NCBI GenBank assembly: GCA_027039465.1
Contig: JALWEA010000325.1
Location: 1 to 10,753 of the forward strand
DNA: 10,753 bases
Source: Calditrichia bacterium
GTDB lineage: Bacteria > Calditrichota > Calditrichia > Calditrichales > Calditrichaceae
Reading direction: 5' to 3'
Position 1 is the stretch's first letter; each line of letters begins with the position of its first letter. Shown piece by piece: positions 1 through 8,001 of this stretch. Under the pieces are notes generated by a model. The model was not told the origin of the DNA. It ran no database searches and was given only the letters and a program-made list of their open reading frames with translations. A program made the position numbers and the translations under genes.

Positions 1-1
1 G

Positions 2-1384
2 GAAATAGCCTGGGCCGATCGCGAAATGCCGTTGGGATATTTGAAAGGCGCTGAAATTTACGATAAGATAAAAGTAAGCGATGCCGAGGCGCGCAAGGCG
101 TTTTTGCGGGTGAACGAAAAAATAGCAGCCAGGCATTTGTATGCCAAAACCAAAAAAGAAGCCGACCATCTGTATTGGCAATTGAAACACGGCGCTTCTT
201 TCGATTCGTTGGCAAGAGTGGTTTTTACCGATTCTACGCTGAAAAACAACGGCGGATATTTGGGCTATTTTACCTGGGGTGATATGGATCCGGCTTTCGA
301 AGATACCGCCTACCATCTTAAAATCGGGCAGATTTCCAAACCGGTCAAAACCGCCCACGGTTATTCCATTATCAAAGTGGAAGATCGCAAACGTGTACCT
401 ATTTTGACGGAAAACGAATATTTAAACAAGAAGGAAAAAATAATTCGTCTGGTGCGCACAATGCGCAAAAAGAAGGCCGAGGCCGACTACCTGAAATCCG
501 TTTTTGATGAATCCGCATTACAATTTAACCGGCAGGGATTGCAGCATCTTTTGGGATTGTTAATGCAAAAAGAAACGGGAAAAGAAATCTCACCGAAAGT
601 GACCGAAGAAAAGGCGGCCGAATACGAGGGCAAACCTTTGAGTGTCGGGGTGCTTTATAGGCAAATCATGCAAATACCGGCTTTTCACCGTCAAAAGATC
701 AATTCCATCAAAACATTAAAGATTGCGATTAAAGGTTTGTTGATTAATGAAAAGCTTTGGCAAATCGCCAGGCGCAAACATTACGATCAATTGCCGGAGG
801 TAAAGAAGGCGATTTCAAATGCCCACAACAATATTTATTTGAAATTCAAACGGGCGGAAATTTTAGCCAAAGCCCAGGTACCGGATTCCGCGTTGCGCCA
901 TTATTACCGAAAAAATATTTTCAAATTTAACAAGCCCAAAATGATTAATGTGCGCGAATTGCTGGTAAAAGATTTTAATTTGGCGCTGAAACTCAAAAAA
1001 CAGCTTTTGGACGGCGCCGATTTTGCGCGTCTGGCCGAAAAATATTCGCAACGGAAATGGTCGGCGCAAAACGGCGGCTTAATCGGTTATTCGGAGTTGG
1101 ATCGTTTCGGCAATATTAAAAACAAATTGTGGAATGCGCCGATCGGGAAATTAATCGGGCCGATTAAGGTGGGCGATTATTACGGCATTTTCCGTGTGGA
1201 GGGTAAACAGGACGCCAAACCTTTGCCCTTTGAGCAGGCGCGGGAAGCGGTTCTAAAGGAATACAAAGGAGAGAATCAAACCGAATTGATTCGCGCTTAT
1301 TTATTGAAATTGCGTAAAAAAGTGACCATAAAACGTAATTTGAAATTGGTAAAGTCATTTAGTTTGCAAGAAAACCCTCAATAA
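2..1384 (+). CDS. SurA/PpiC-type periplasmic peptidyl-prolyl cis-trans isomerase or chaperone, 5'-truncated by the window
   Basis: The reading frame is open from base 2, eight codons before the first ATG at 26, so the true start and any signal peptide lie outside the window; 460 codons are visible. Counting from base 2, residues about 43-130 form a parvulin domain: an RHL strand start (H45), GASF, an NNGGYLGYF turn (about 82-90), a PAFED helix and a KTAHGYSIIKV end. A weaker second parvulin domain covers about 314-405 (NVRELLV, GADFARLAEKYS, NGGLIGY, IGPIKVGDYYGIFRV). The stretch between them is charged and helical, as in SurA-like chaperones. The second conserved His of parvulins (GYHII) is Ser here (S122), and domain 2 lacks both His positions, so the protein may act mainly as a chaperone. 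It lies 19 bases before an outer-membrane receptor gene, which fits a role in barrel biogenesis. The family call is firm; catalytic activity is uncertain. Confidence 0.88.
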   Translation, partial: EIAWADREMPLGYLKGAEIYDKIKVSDAEARKAFLRVNEKIAARHLYAKTKKEADHLYWQLKHGASFDSLARVVFTDSTLKNNGGYLGYFTWGDMDPAFEDTAYHLKIGQISKPVKTAHGYSIIKVEDRKRVPILTENEYLNKKEKIIRLVRTMRKKKAEADYLKSVFDESALQFNRQGLQHLLGLLMQKETGKEISPKVTEEKAAEYEGKPLSVGVLYRQIMQIPAFHRQKINSIKTLKIAIKGLLINEKLWQIARRKHYDQLPEVKKAISNAHNNIYLKFKRAEILAKAQVPDSALRHYYRKNIFKFNKPKMINVRELLVKDFNLALKLKKQLLDGADFARLAEKYSQRKWSAQNGGLIGYSELDRFGNIKNKLWNAPIGKLIGPIKVGDYYGIFRVEGKQDAKPLPFEQAREAVLKEYKGENQTELIRAYLLKLRKKVTIKRNLKLVKSFSLQENPQ

Positions 1385-1390
1385 GAAATG

Positions 1391-1396
1391 AAAGGG
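1391..1396 (+). promoter_or_regulatory. Ribosome binding site for the TonB-dependent receptor gene
   Basis: AAAGGG lies 7 bases before the ATG at 1404, inside the 19-base gap after the preceding stop codon. The gap is too short for a separate promoter and terminator, so the two genes are probably co-transcribed. Confidence 0.6.
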
Positions 1397-1403
1397 TGCA
1401 TTT

Positions 1404-4184
1404 ATGCTTAAAAGATTCTTAGTGGTAATCGGGCTGCTATTTTCAATGGCAACCCTGACATTTGCGGGTACCACGGGAAAAATAGCCGGAAGAGTAACGG
1501 ATAAAAAAACCGGCGAGCCCTTACCCGGGGCCAATGTGTATCTGGAAGGAACGGTTTTCGGTTCAACAACCGATCTGAACGGTAATTATGTGATTTTAAA
1601 TGTGCCTCCCGGTAAATACACGCTTATCGTGCAATATGTGGGTTACCGCGAAATTCGCATGAAAGACGTACGTGTGGCCATCGATTTAACCACACGGTTG
1701 GATTTCCAAATGCAGGAAAGTACGCTTGAATCCACGGAGGAAATTGTGGTGGAAAGCAAACGCAAGCTGATCCAAAAGGACATTACGGCTAGCCAGGCCA
1801 GCGTTTCGGCCGATGAGATCAAGGTATTGCCTGTGACGGAAATGTCCGACATCCTCCAATTACAGGCCGGTGTAACGCGCGATGCCAGCGGTGGATTTCA
1901 CATCCGCGGCGGTCGTAGTAATGAAATCGCTTACTGGGTAAACGGCGTTTCGGTTACGGATGCCTTTGATAACAGCATGGGCATCGAATTGGACAACAAT
2001 AGTATTCAGGAATTGCAGGTCATCAGCGGTACTTTTAATGCGGAATACGGTAATGCCATGTCCGGTATTATTAATGCGGTTACCAAGGAAGGCGGCCCGA
2101 ATTATGCCGGTAATATTAAAATGTACATGGGCGATAATCTGAGTAATTTCACCGAATATTTTTACTACATCGATCATTTTAATCCTTTGTCCGAATACAA
2201 TATTCAGTCCAGTTTAAGCGGGCCTGTGCCGTTAACCAAGAAAAAAATCCGTTTTTTTGCCAACGCCCGTTACAACAAAAACGACGGCTACCTTTACGGA
2301 CAAAAACGTTACAATCCGGACGGCAGTTGGGCTAGTGCGGACACGCTATTACCGGTGCAGCAGGAAACCGATCCCAAAGCGCGTTATGTTACCAAAGACG
2401 GAAAATTGTACAAAGTGGTGCCGCCCATGAGCGGTAAACCCGTACCCATGAATTGGAGCCGCCGTTACAATGCGCAAGCCAAAATCACCTTTTTCCCGTT
2501 GCCGGTTTTAAAATTCAATGCGGAGTTGCTCTATTCCAAAAAAGATTTTCAGGATTATGACCACAGTTACAAATGGGAACCGGACGGCAACGTCAAAAAG
2601 TTTTTTAACAGCTACAACACCTGGTTTTCCGTGACACACACCTTGAACTCAAAAACTTTTTACACCATTTTGGCGTCGTTTTTCCAAAACGGATTTAAAG
2701 AATATCTGTACAAAAATCCGCTTGATCCGCGCTATGTTTACAGCGATACTTTGCAGCCGATTATTTACGCTTTTCGCACGGCCGGAACCAATAATCATCG
2801 TTTTAGCCGCATGACGCGCACCTACGGATTAAAGGGCGATTTTACCAGCCAGGTGACTGATCACCACTTGGTGAAATTCGGCGTGGATTACAAAACCTAC
2901 GTTTTGAACTATGACGATTATTGGTTGCAGGCAAAGCGGGACGCCAGCGGCCAGGTAATTTCTCCTTATCAACCGGCGGTTCCGGCAGATACTAGTTTAC
3001 GGCGAACAAAATACACCCGCCGTCCAGAGGAATTTTCGGCTTACATTCAGGATAAGATCGAATTTCAGGACATGATCATCAATGTGGGCTTGCGGTTCGA
3101 TTATTTCAACTCACATGGCAAAGTACCCAAAGACATGATGGATCCCAATATTTATTTTCCTTTGCGCCCAGGATTGAATAAAATTCCATTGGATCAACGT
3201 GAAAAATATTTTTACAAAAACGCAACGCCAAAAATGCAACTCAGCCCGCGTTTGGGTATTGCCTATCCCATTAGCTCGCAAGGTGTTATTCACTTCTCCT
3301 ACGGGCATTTTCTGCAAATACCATCGTTTCAATATTTGTTTAACGGCGGCTACTACAAGGTGGGCGAGTCCGGCCAGTATTACGGCCCTTTTGGTAATCC
3401 GGATCTGAAAGCGCAGAAAACCGTCATGTACGAAATCGGTTTACAGCAGGGGCTGTTCGGGGATTTCAAGATCGATGTTACCGGATTTTACCGCGACGTG
3501 CGTAATTGGATTTCCACTAGTCCGTTGTACATTACTTACAATCGGGTAACCTATTCCATGTACATCAATAAAGATTATGCCAATGTGAAAGGCATTACCC
3601 TTGTGCTCAAAAAACGGTACAGCCAAAACTATTCGTTTGACATCAGCTACACGTTTCAGGTTGCCGAAGGCAGCAATTCCTCGCCGGAAGATGAGTTCAA
3701 CGCCATTCGCTCCAACCTGGAGCCCACGCTGTATTTGTTGCCGCTGGATTGGGATCAGCGTCATTTGATTAACGGCTCGTTTTACGTCGGCGCGGAAACC
3801 TGGGGCGCCAGTTTGATTGCACGCTTCGGAACGGGGCTGCCCTACACGCCGCAAATTACCCAATACACGGCCGATCGCGGCATCCATTGGGGATTGCAAA
3901 AGAACAGCCGACGCAAACCCAACCAATTCAGCATGGATTTGCGTTTGCATAAATCGTTTAAAGTAGGCGGATTTAAATTCACGGCCTTTACGAATATTTA
4001 CAATTTACTGGACAATCATATTCCGATTAATGTTTTTGCCGATACGGGTAAGCCGGATTACACCACCGACAAAACGCCGGACGATTTCACAAAGCGTCCG
4101 AATACGGTGGCGGAATACCGCAAATACCCATGGCACTATGCCGAACCGAGACGAGTTTTGTTTGGTATTAATTACAATTTTTAA
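1404..4184 (+). CDS. TonB-dependent outer-membrane receptor with N-terminal carboxypeptidase-regulatory-like domain
   Basis: This complete 926-aa protein is a TonB-gated outer-membrane channel. Residues 1-21 form a signal peptide (MLKRF, hydrophobic core, cleavage after TFA). Residues about 24-108 are a carboxypeptidase-regulatory-like beta-sandwich (GKIAGRVTDKKTGEPLPGANV, GSTTDLNGNY, PPGKYTLIVQYVGY). A TonB-box-like EEIVVESKR follows at about 111-119. The plug occupies about 120-230, with the signatures LQLQAGVTRDASGGFHIRGG, EIAYWVNGVSVTD and EYGNAMSGIINAVTKEGG. The rest is a barrel rich in alternating aromatic strands, including IYNLLDN near the end, and it finishes in NYNF with the terminal Phe typical of BAM substrates. 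The N-terminal extension is the one found in SusC/RagA-type receptors and in OAR-like receptors. No SusD-type gene follows, so a strict SusCD pair is not supported. The substrate cannot be read from the sequence; the CBM-like gene downstream hints at a glycan. Confidence 0.93.
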   Translation: MLKRFLVVIGLLFSMATLTFAGTTGKIAGRVTDKKTGEPLPGANVYLEGTVFGSTTDLNGNYVILNVPPGKYTLIVQYVGYREIRMKDVRVAIDLTTRLDFQMQESTLESTEEIVVESKRKLIQKDITASQASVSADEIKVLPVTEMSDILQLQAGVTRDASGGFHIRGGRSNEIAYWVNGVSVTDAFDNSMGIELDNNSIQELQVISGTFNAEYGNAMSGIINAVTKEGGPNYAGNIKMYMGDNLSNFTEYFYYIDHFNPLSEYNIQSSLSGPVPLTKKKIRFFANARYNKNDGYLYGQKRYNPDGSWASADTLLPVQQETDPKARYVTKDGKLYKVVPPMSGKPVPMNWSRRYNAQAKITFFPLPVLKFNAELLYSKKDFQDYDHSYKWEPDGNVKKFFNSYNTWFSVTHTLNSKTFYTILASFFQNGFKEYLYKNPLDPRYVYSDTLQPIIYAFRTAGTNNHRFSRMTRTYGLKGDFTSQVTDHHLVKFGVDYKTYVLNYDDYWLQAKRDASGQVISPYQPAVPADTSLRRTKYTRRPEEFSAYIQDKIEFQDMIINVGLRFDYFNSHGKVPKDMMDPNIYFPLRPGLNKIPLDQREKYFYKNATPKMQLSPRLGIAYPISSQGVIHFSYGHFLQIPSFQYLFNGGYYKVGESGQYYGPFGNPDLKAQKTVMYEIGLQQGLFGDFKIDVTGFYRDVRNWISTSPLYITYNRVTYSMYINKDYANVKGITLVLKKRYSQNYSFDISYTFQVAEGSNSSPEDEFNAIRSNLEPTLYLLPLDWDQRHLINGSFYVGAETWGASLIARFGTGLPYTPQITQYTADRGIHWGLQKNSRRKPNQFSMDLRLHKSFKVGGFKFTAFTNIYNLLDNHIPINVFADTGKPDYTTDKTPDDFTKRPNTVAEYRKYPWHYAEPRRVLFGINYNF

Positions 4185-4185
4185 T

Positions 4186-4194
4186 GGAAAGGTG
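4186..4194 (+). promoter_or_regulatory. Ribosome binding site for the large repeat protein gene
   Basis: GGAAAGGTG sits in the 15-base gap after the receptor stop codon, 5 bases before the ATG at 4200. The tight spacing supports co-transcription and matched expression of receptor and large secreted protein. Confidence 0.6.
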
Positions 4195-4199
4195 ATTTC

Positions 4200-7100
4200 A
4201 TGAAACAGGTGTTAAAACTTTGGCTTATCTTGTTTTTGATGTTTAGCATCCAAAGCCTGTTTGCACAAAATAGCCGACATCATATTCCCGGCAAAGAACG
4301 GGGCGATCCCCGTTATCGCCGCAAAGCGCAATTGGAAGGGAACAACGTTCGAACAACCATTTTTAACTTCGGACACACCGGTCGAACGGGAGCCGTGCCC
4401 ATTTACGAAGAAACGCCGTACGAATGGCCGAAGAATACGGGCCATGTTTACCTGGCGCAAACAACCATCTGGTGGGGTGCGGAAGTGAAGGACATTAACG
4501 ACGAACGTCAGCGCATCGTGATTGTGGATAACGGGCGCACGTCGGATCAGGGTAAAAGTTGGAACATTGAGCCCTGTCCCGGTTATTTTGCGCCTGGATC
4601 GAACAGTATTGCCAATAGCGTCGATCCTAGTACCTGGCCGCCCTTCTGGCCGGACAAAATGAACATTGCGCCCGGCAGCGGCGCCAAACCCGGTTGGCCT
4701 GGCAGTTGGAACGGGTATTTCGGTCGGGATAAGTTCAATGCCGATCAGGAAATTTTTTACCGCGCTTCGGACGACCGCTACGACAACTATTTGTATTTCC
4801 CCGATTCAACGGATTTAACCCGTCACGGGTTGGGTATTTTAATGGATGTACGCGCCATGGCCTGGTCGCAGATTTTGGTCAGCGATGTGGTTTATCTGTT
4901 GCATTTTTTGACCAATGACGGAACCAAGGACCTTGAAAAATTTGCCGTAACTCTTGGCGTGGCCGATTTTGTCGGCGGCGACGGTGATTCACAGGATGAT
5001 ATTTCCGAATACGATTTGTTGAATGATATTATGTGGAGCCGCGATGCGGACAACAAAGCACCGACCTTCGGTAAAGACCCGGTGGGTATTGTCGGTGTGG
5101 CCTTGCTGGAAACTCCGGGAAACGCATTGGATCGCATAGACAATGACGGTGACGGCGAATCCGGCGGCCCGATTGTTACGGAAGATATGTTAAGAGGCGA
5201 AGGCACGGAAGATATTCTCAATAATCCGGGAGATCCGCGCAATTCGGACGGCATTGACAACAACCACAACGGTTTGGTTGATGAAACCATTGCTCATATT
5301 GCTTTCAATGGGCAGGTTGGCGTTTCTTATGCCGATCATATCGACAACAACGGCAATGCCGAAGAAGGAAGTCCGCTGGTTACTCAGGCCATGGTCGATG
5401 TGGCTAAAACGGATTCCTATTTTGACAGCACGGAAAATGAAACCTATTATTGGAACCGCTGGCCGGCCAATCCGGAGAGCGATCCCATTCAAAAAGGCAA
5501 AATCAATTTGATTATGGTGGATGAAACCGATATCGGTCATGCTTTCCGGGATTACATTGATAACGACGGTGACGGCGAAGACAACAGCCCGGTGATTACG
5601 CAGGAAATGATTGAACAGGCGGCCAACGACGCCCCGTACTACCGCTATGTGGTTCCCGGATCGAATATCATTTTGTACGATGTAAAGCAGGAAGACCTGG
5701 GTAAAAAGTACGCCGACGGTATCGACAATGACGGAGACGGCGCGGTCGATGAAAATATCGACGAAGGTATTGATGAAATGATCGATGAACGGCGTGACGA
5801 TTTTATTGATAACGACGGAGACTGGAATCCGCTAATGGATGACGTGGGTATTGACGGCATTGCCGGAACCAATGATTTTGGCGAAGGAGACGGTAAGCCG
5901 ACTTCCGGCGCCGGTACAGACAGCCCGGGCGAACCGGATATCGATAAAACCGATGTCTCAGAAACCGACCAAATCGGTATTTCGGCCTCGGCCAGAACAC
6001 CGGCCGGCGGATTGAATTTGAACAGCGATGCCACGCTGTGGTTCGATTTTATGATTCCGGGAAAGTTTTACGATCCAAGGACCGTGCAGGCCGGTGAATA
6101 CGACTTATGGGTGACTTCAGGCTATTTCCCAATTCGGGCCGGACAGCGCGAACCCATTTCCGTAGCCGTAATTTTGGCCAATGCCAAGCAGGATGATCCG
6201 GACGGTAAATTACGCAAGGCCGCCGTACTCAAGAAAAAAATACGCGCCCAGGAAACCTACAACAACGATTACCAATTTGCCAATGCCCCCATTACGCCGC
6301 ATTTGACGGCGGTTCCGGGTGACAATAAAGTTACACTGTACTGGGACGATTTGGCCGAGCTTTCTTATGATAATTACATTTACAAAATCGGCGGCAATCC
6401 TAATGATTTCGAAGGATACCGCATTTATCGTGCAACGGATCCGGCATTTGAGGATCCTCTGGATATTACGGACGCCTTCGGTACCTTGCGCTTCCGGACG
6501 CCGCTGGTGCAATTCGATAAAAAAGACGGCATTACCGGGCTGGATTCCGTTGGCATTGACGGTGCCCATTTTTATTTGGGCAATGACAGCGGCTTGAAAC
6601 ATACGTTTGTGGATTCGTCGGCGAAGAACGGATTCACCTATTATTATGCCATTACATCGTACGATTTCGGATTTCCTTCGGGCGGCATTTTACCTACGGA
6701 GTGTCCGATTCGTGTGAATTTACAACCGGACGGTTCCGTAATTTTAGGACCTAATGTGGTACGCGTAACCCCGGAAGCCCCGGCTGCCGGCTATGTTCCT
6801 CCGACTTTGGGAACAATTGAACACTTGGAAGGTTCGTCAACAGGAAATATTTCTTACGAAATCATCGACCCCAATAAAGTTAAAGACGGCCATGTTTATT
6901 ACATTACGTTTGAAGACACTCTGAAGCCTGGTAAAAACGGTAAGCCGGACACCTTGACCACTTACAGTTATTCCTTAACGGATTCAACCATCGACTCGGT
7001 GCTGATAAAAAACAACACCCATTTTGAACCGGGTTACGAACAACCGTTGGCGGACGGTTTCCGCTTGCATTTTTTAAATGAAGATCAGGTTGGACTGAAC

Positions 7101-7961
7101 CAAAAACTGTCCGGATGGCGACCGCCGAATGTCAACATCCCGACTTTTACTTTCCAGAAGTTGACCCAGAGCGTTGGGCCGGAGGGTGAATTCAGATTGA
7201 ATGATTATGAAATTATTTTCGGCGAACGCGGCATGGCTACTTCAACGCCTGGAACGTACGAAGGCAAATTCTTCGACAGTCAGGATGTAAATTTCAAAGT
7301 AATTAATCTGAACACCAAAGAACCGGTGGATTTTGTATTTGCGGAATTAGACACCGCCAACGGCGGACCCGGCGTTTTTTCCGCAGGGATGGATACTCTA
7401 TTCGGATCAATTGTCATTCCTTACAAAGATGTTATCGCTTTTCTGGAGCCGAAAACGATAGACGGTCGCGACACGTTGGTTTACACCTGGCAATTTTATC
7501 TGAGCAGCGTACCCGATTCAACTCAACGCATTCCTACGGTGGGTGATACGGCAAAAATCATATTGAAAAAACCGTTCCTTTCGCAGGATGTTTACCGTTT
7601 TACCGCTCATGAGGGCTACATTCAAAAACGCAAAGCCAAGAGCGATCTGAGCAAAATCAAAGTGGTACCCAATCCTTACGTGGCCACGGCAGCCTGGGAG
7701 CCCCGCAATCCGTATAATTCCGGCCGCGGGCCGCGTTCGATTCACTTTACGCATCTACCGGCCAAATGCACCATTCGCATTTTTACGATTAACGGAGAGC
7801 TGGTGCGTAAAATCGAAGTGGACAATCCCGATGACAATGGAACCGCTTATTGGGATTTGTTGACCAAAGATCATTTGGCGGTTTCTTACGGCGTTTACAT
7901 TTACCATGTGGAAGCGCCGGGAATCGGTGAAAAAGTCGGTAAATTTGCGATCATTAAATAA
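4200..7961 (+). CDS. Large secreted protein with DxIDNDGDG (thrombospondin-3-like) repeats, FN3-like domain and T9SS type A-like C-terminal domain
   Basis: The protein has 1253 aa. Residues 1-22 form a signal peptide (MKQVLKLWLILFLMFSIQSLFA). Residues about 45-290 are a W/G/P-rich domain I do not recognise; it starts NVRTTIFNFGHTGRTG and I recall similar N-termini in secreted proteins of Calditrichota/KSB1-type bacteria. Residues 311-543 carry six acidic DxIDNxGx motifs, at 311, 350, 379, 451, 506 and 534, that look like calcium-binding thrombospondin-type-3 loops. A Gly/Asp-rich linker follows at about 548-600 (GIDGIAGTNDFGEGDG, DKTDVSETDQIG). Residues about 700-825 resemble a fibronectin-III fold (PGDNKVTLYWDD, FEGYRIYRATDP, YYYAITSYDFG). 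Residues about 1148-1253 form a sorting-type domain (VVPNPY at 1155-1160, RIFTINGELVRKI, SYGVYIYHVE, KFAIIK end). No catalytic motif was found. It lies between the receptor and a PorV-like gene, so it is probably a surface-exposed T9SS cargo and perhaps a partner of the receptor. The true function is unknown. Confidence 0.82.
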   Translation: MKQVLKLWLILFLMFSIQSLFAQNSRHHIPGKERGDPRYRRKAQLEGNNVRTTIFNFGHTGRTGAVPIYEETPYEWPKNTGHVYLAQTTIWWGAEVKDINDERQRIVIVDNGRTSDQGKSWNIEPCPGYFAPGSNSIANSVDPSTWPPFWPDKMNIAPGSGAKPGWPGSWNGYFGRDKFNADQEIFYRASDDRYDNYLYFPDSTDLTRHGLGILMDVRAMAWSQILVSDVVYLLHFLTNDGTKDLEKFAVTLGVADFVGGDGDSQDDISEYDLLNDIMWSRDADNKAPTFGKDPVGIVGVALLETPGNALDRIDNDGDGESGGPIVTEDMLRGEGTEDILNNPGDPRNSDGIDNNHNGLVDETIAHIAFNGQVGVSYADHIDNNGNAEEGSPLVTQAMVDVAKTDSYFDSTENETYYWNRWPANPESDPIQKGKINLIMVDETDIGHAFRDYIDNDGDGEDNSPVITQEMIEQAANDAPYYRYVVPGSNIILYDVKQEDLGKKYADGIDNDGDGAVDENIDEGIDEMIDERRDDFIDNDGDWNPLMDDVGIDGIAGTNDFGEGDGKPTSGAGTDSPGEPDIDKTDVSETDQIGISASARTPAGGLNLNSDATLWFDFMIPGKFYDPRTVQAGEYDLWVTSGYFPIRAGQREPISVAVILANAKQDDPDGKLRKAAVLKKKIRAQETYNNDYQFANAPITPHLTAVPGDNKVTLYWDDLAELSYDNYIYKIGGNPNDFEGYRIYRATDPAFEDPLDITDAFGTLRFRTPLVQFDKKDGITGLDSVGIDGAHFYLGNDSGLKHTFVDSSAKNGFTYYYAITSYDFGFPSGGILPTECPIRVNLQPDGSVILGPNVVRVTPEAPAAGYVPPTLGTIEHLEGSSTGNISYEIIDPNKVKDGHVYYITFEDTLKPGKNGKPDTLTTYSYSLTDSTIDSVLIKNNTHFEPGYEQPLADGFRLHFLNEDQVGLNQKLSGWRPPNVNIPTFTFQKLTQSVGPEGEFRLNDYEIIFGERGMATSTPGTYEGKFFDSQDVNFKVINLNTKEPVDFVFAELDTANGGPGVFSAGMDTLFGSIVIPYKDVIAFLEPKTIDGRDTLVYTWQFYLSSVPDSTQRIPTVGDTAKIILKKPFLSQDVYRFTAHEGYIQKRKAKSDLSKIKVVPNPYVATAAWEPRNPYNSGRGPRSIHFTHLPAKCTIRIFTINGELVRKIEVDNPDDNGTAYWDLLTKDHLAVSYGVYIYHVEAPGIGEKVGKFAIIK
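5130..5828 (+). repeat. Six coding DxIDNxGx calcium-loop repeats
   Basis: In the 1253-aa protein the motif recurs at residues 311 (DRIDNDGDGES), 350 (DGIDNNHNGLVDE), 379 (DHIDNNGNAEE), 451 (DYIDNDGDGED), 506 (DGIDNDGDGAVDE) and 534 (DFIDNDGDWN). Asp/Asn at alternate positions followed by Gly is the ligand pattern of thrombospondin type 3 and EF-hand-like calcium loops. Copies 1, 3 and 4 share a tail of the form P-(I/L/V)-(V/I)-T-(E/Q)-x-M, while copies 2 and 5 end in VDE. Two repeat subtypes are therefore mixed. Calcium binding is inferred from the motif only. Confidence 0.8.
7641..7958 (+). other. C-terminal T9SS type A-like sorting domain (coding segment)
   Basis: The last 106 residues of the large protein match the layout of type A sorting or FlgD-like Ig domains: VVPNPY near the start, a strand-turn-strand TIRIFTINGELVRKIEVD, a WD, then SYGVYIYHVE and a short basic tail KFAIIK. 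In T9SS bacteria this domain directs export across the outer membrane and is usually removed or attached at the surface. The PorV-family gene immediately downstream supports the reading. The pattern is divergent from Bacteroidota examples, so family assignment is good and T9SS dependence is inferred. Confidence 0.7.
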
Positions 7962-7988
7962 AGCGCTTTTTAAGTGACTTTGAAAATG

Positions 7989-7994
7989 AAGGAG
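7989..7994 (+). promoter_or_regulatory. Ribosome binding site that favours the GTG start of the PorV-like gene
   Basis: AAGGAG ends 7 bases before the GTG at 8002 but 13 bases before the in-frame ATG at 8008. Normal Shine-Dalgarno spacing therefore favours GTG. Either start leaves an intact signal peptide. Confidence 0.6.
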
Positions 7995-8001
7995 AAGAAA
8001 A

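Noticed and set aside
3441..3950. Antisense open frame of 169 codons inside the receptor gene
   Set aside because: It lies fully opposite a well-supported barrel-coding frame, shows no recognisable domain or ribosome binding site, and is explained by codon bias of the sense strand.
1404..4184. Assignment as a true SusC (susC symbol)
   Set aside because: No SusD gene follows, and the same domain order occurs in OAR-like receptors for other substrates, so a symbol is not justified.
5130..5828. EF-hand protein or dockerin (cellulosome) module
   Set aside because: The loops look like dockerin calcium loops, but the paired F-hand helices and 22-residue duplication of dockerins are absent; the DxIDNxGx spacing is irregular (39, 29, 72, 55, 28 residues).
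4892..6034. Antisense Ser/Pro/Ile-rich open frames (4892-5290 and 5645-6034)
   Set aside because: Their SPSLSIPS-like composition is the reverse complement of the GATAACGACGGTGACGGC repeats coding DNDGDG, so they are shadows.
7960..7969. Palindrome AAAGCGCTTT after the stop of the large protein, as a terminator
   Set aside because: It has no loop and only a short T-run, so it cannot form an intrinsic terminator hairpin; the next gene follows within 40 bases.
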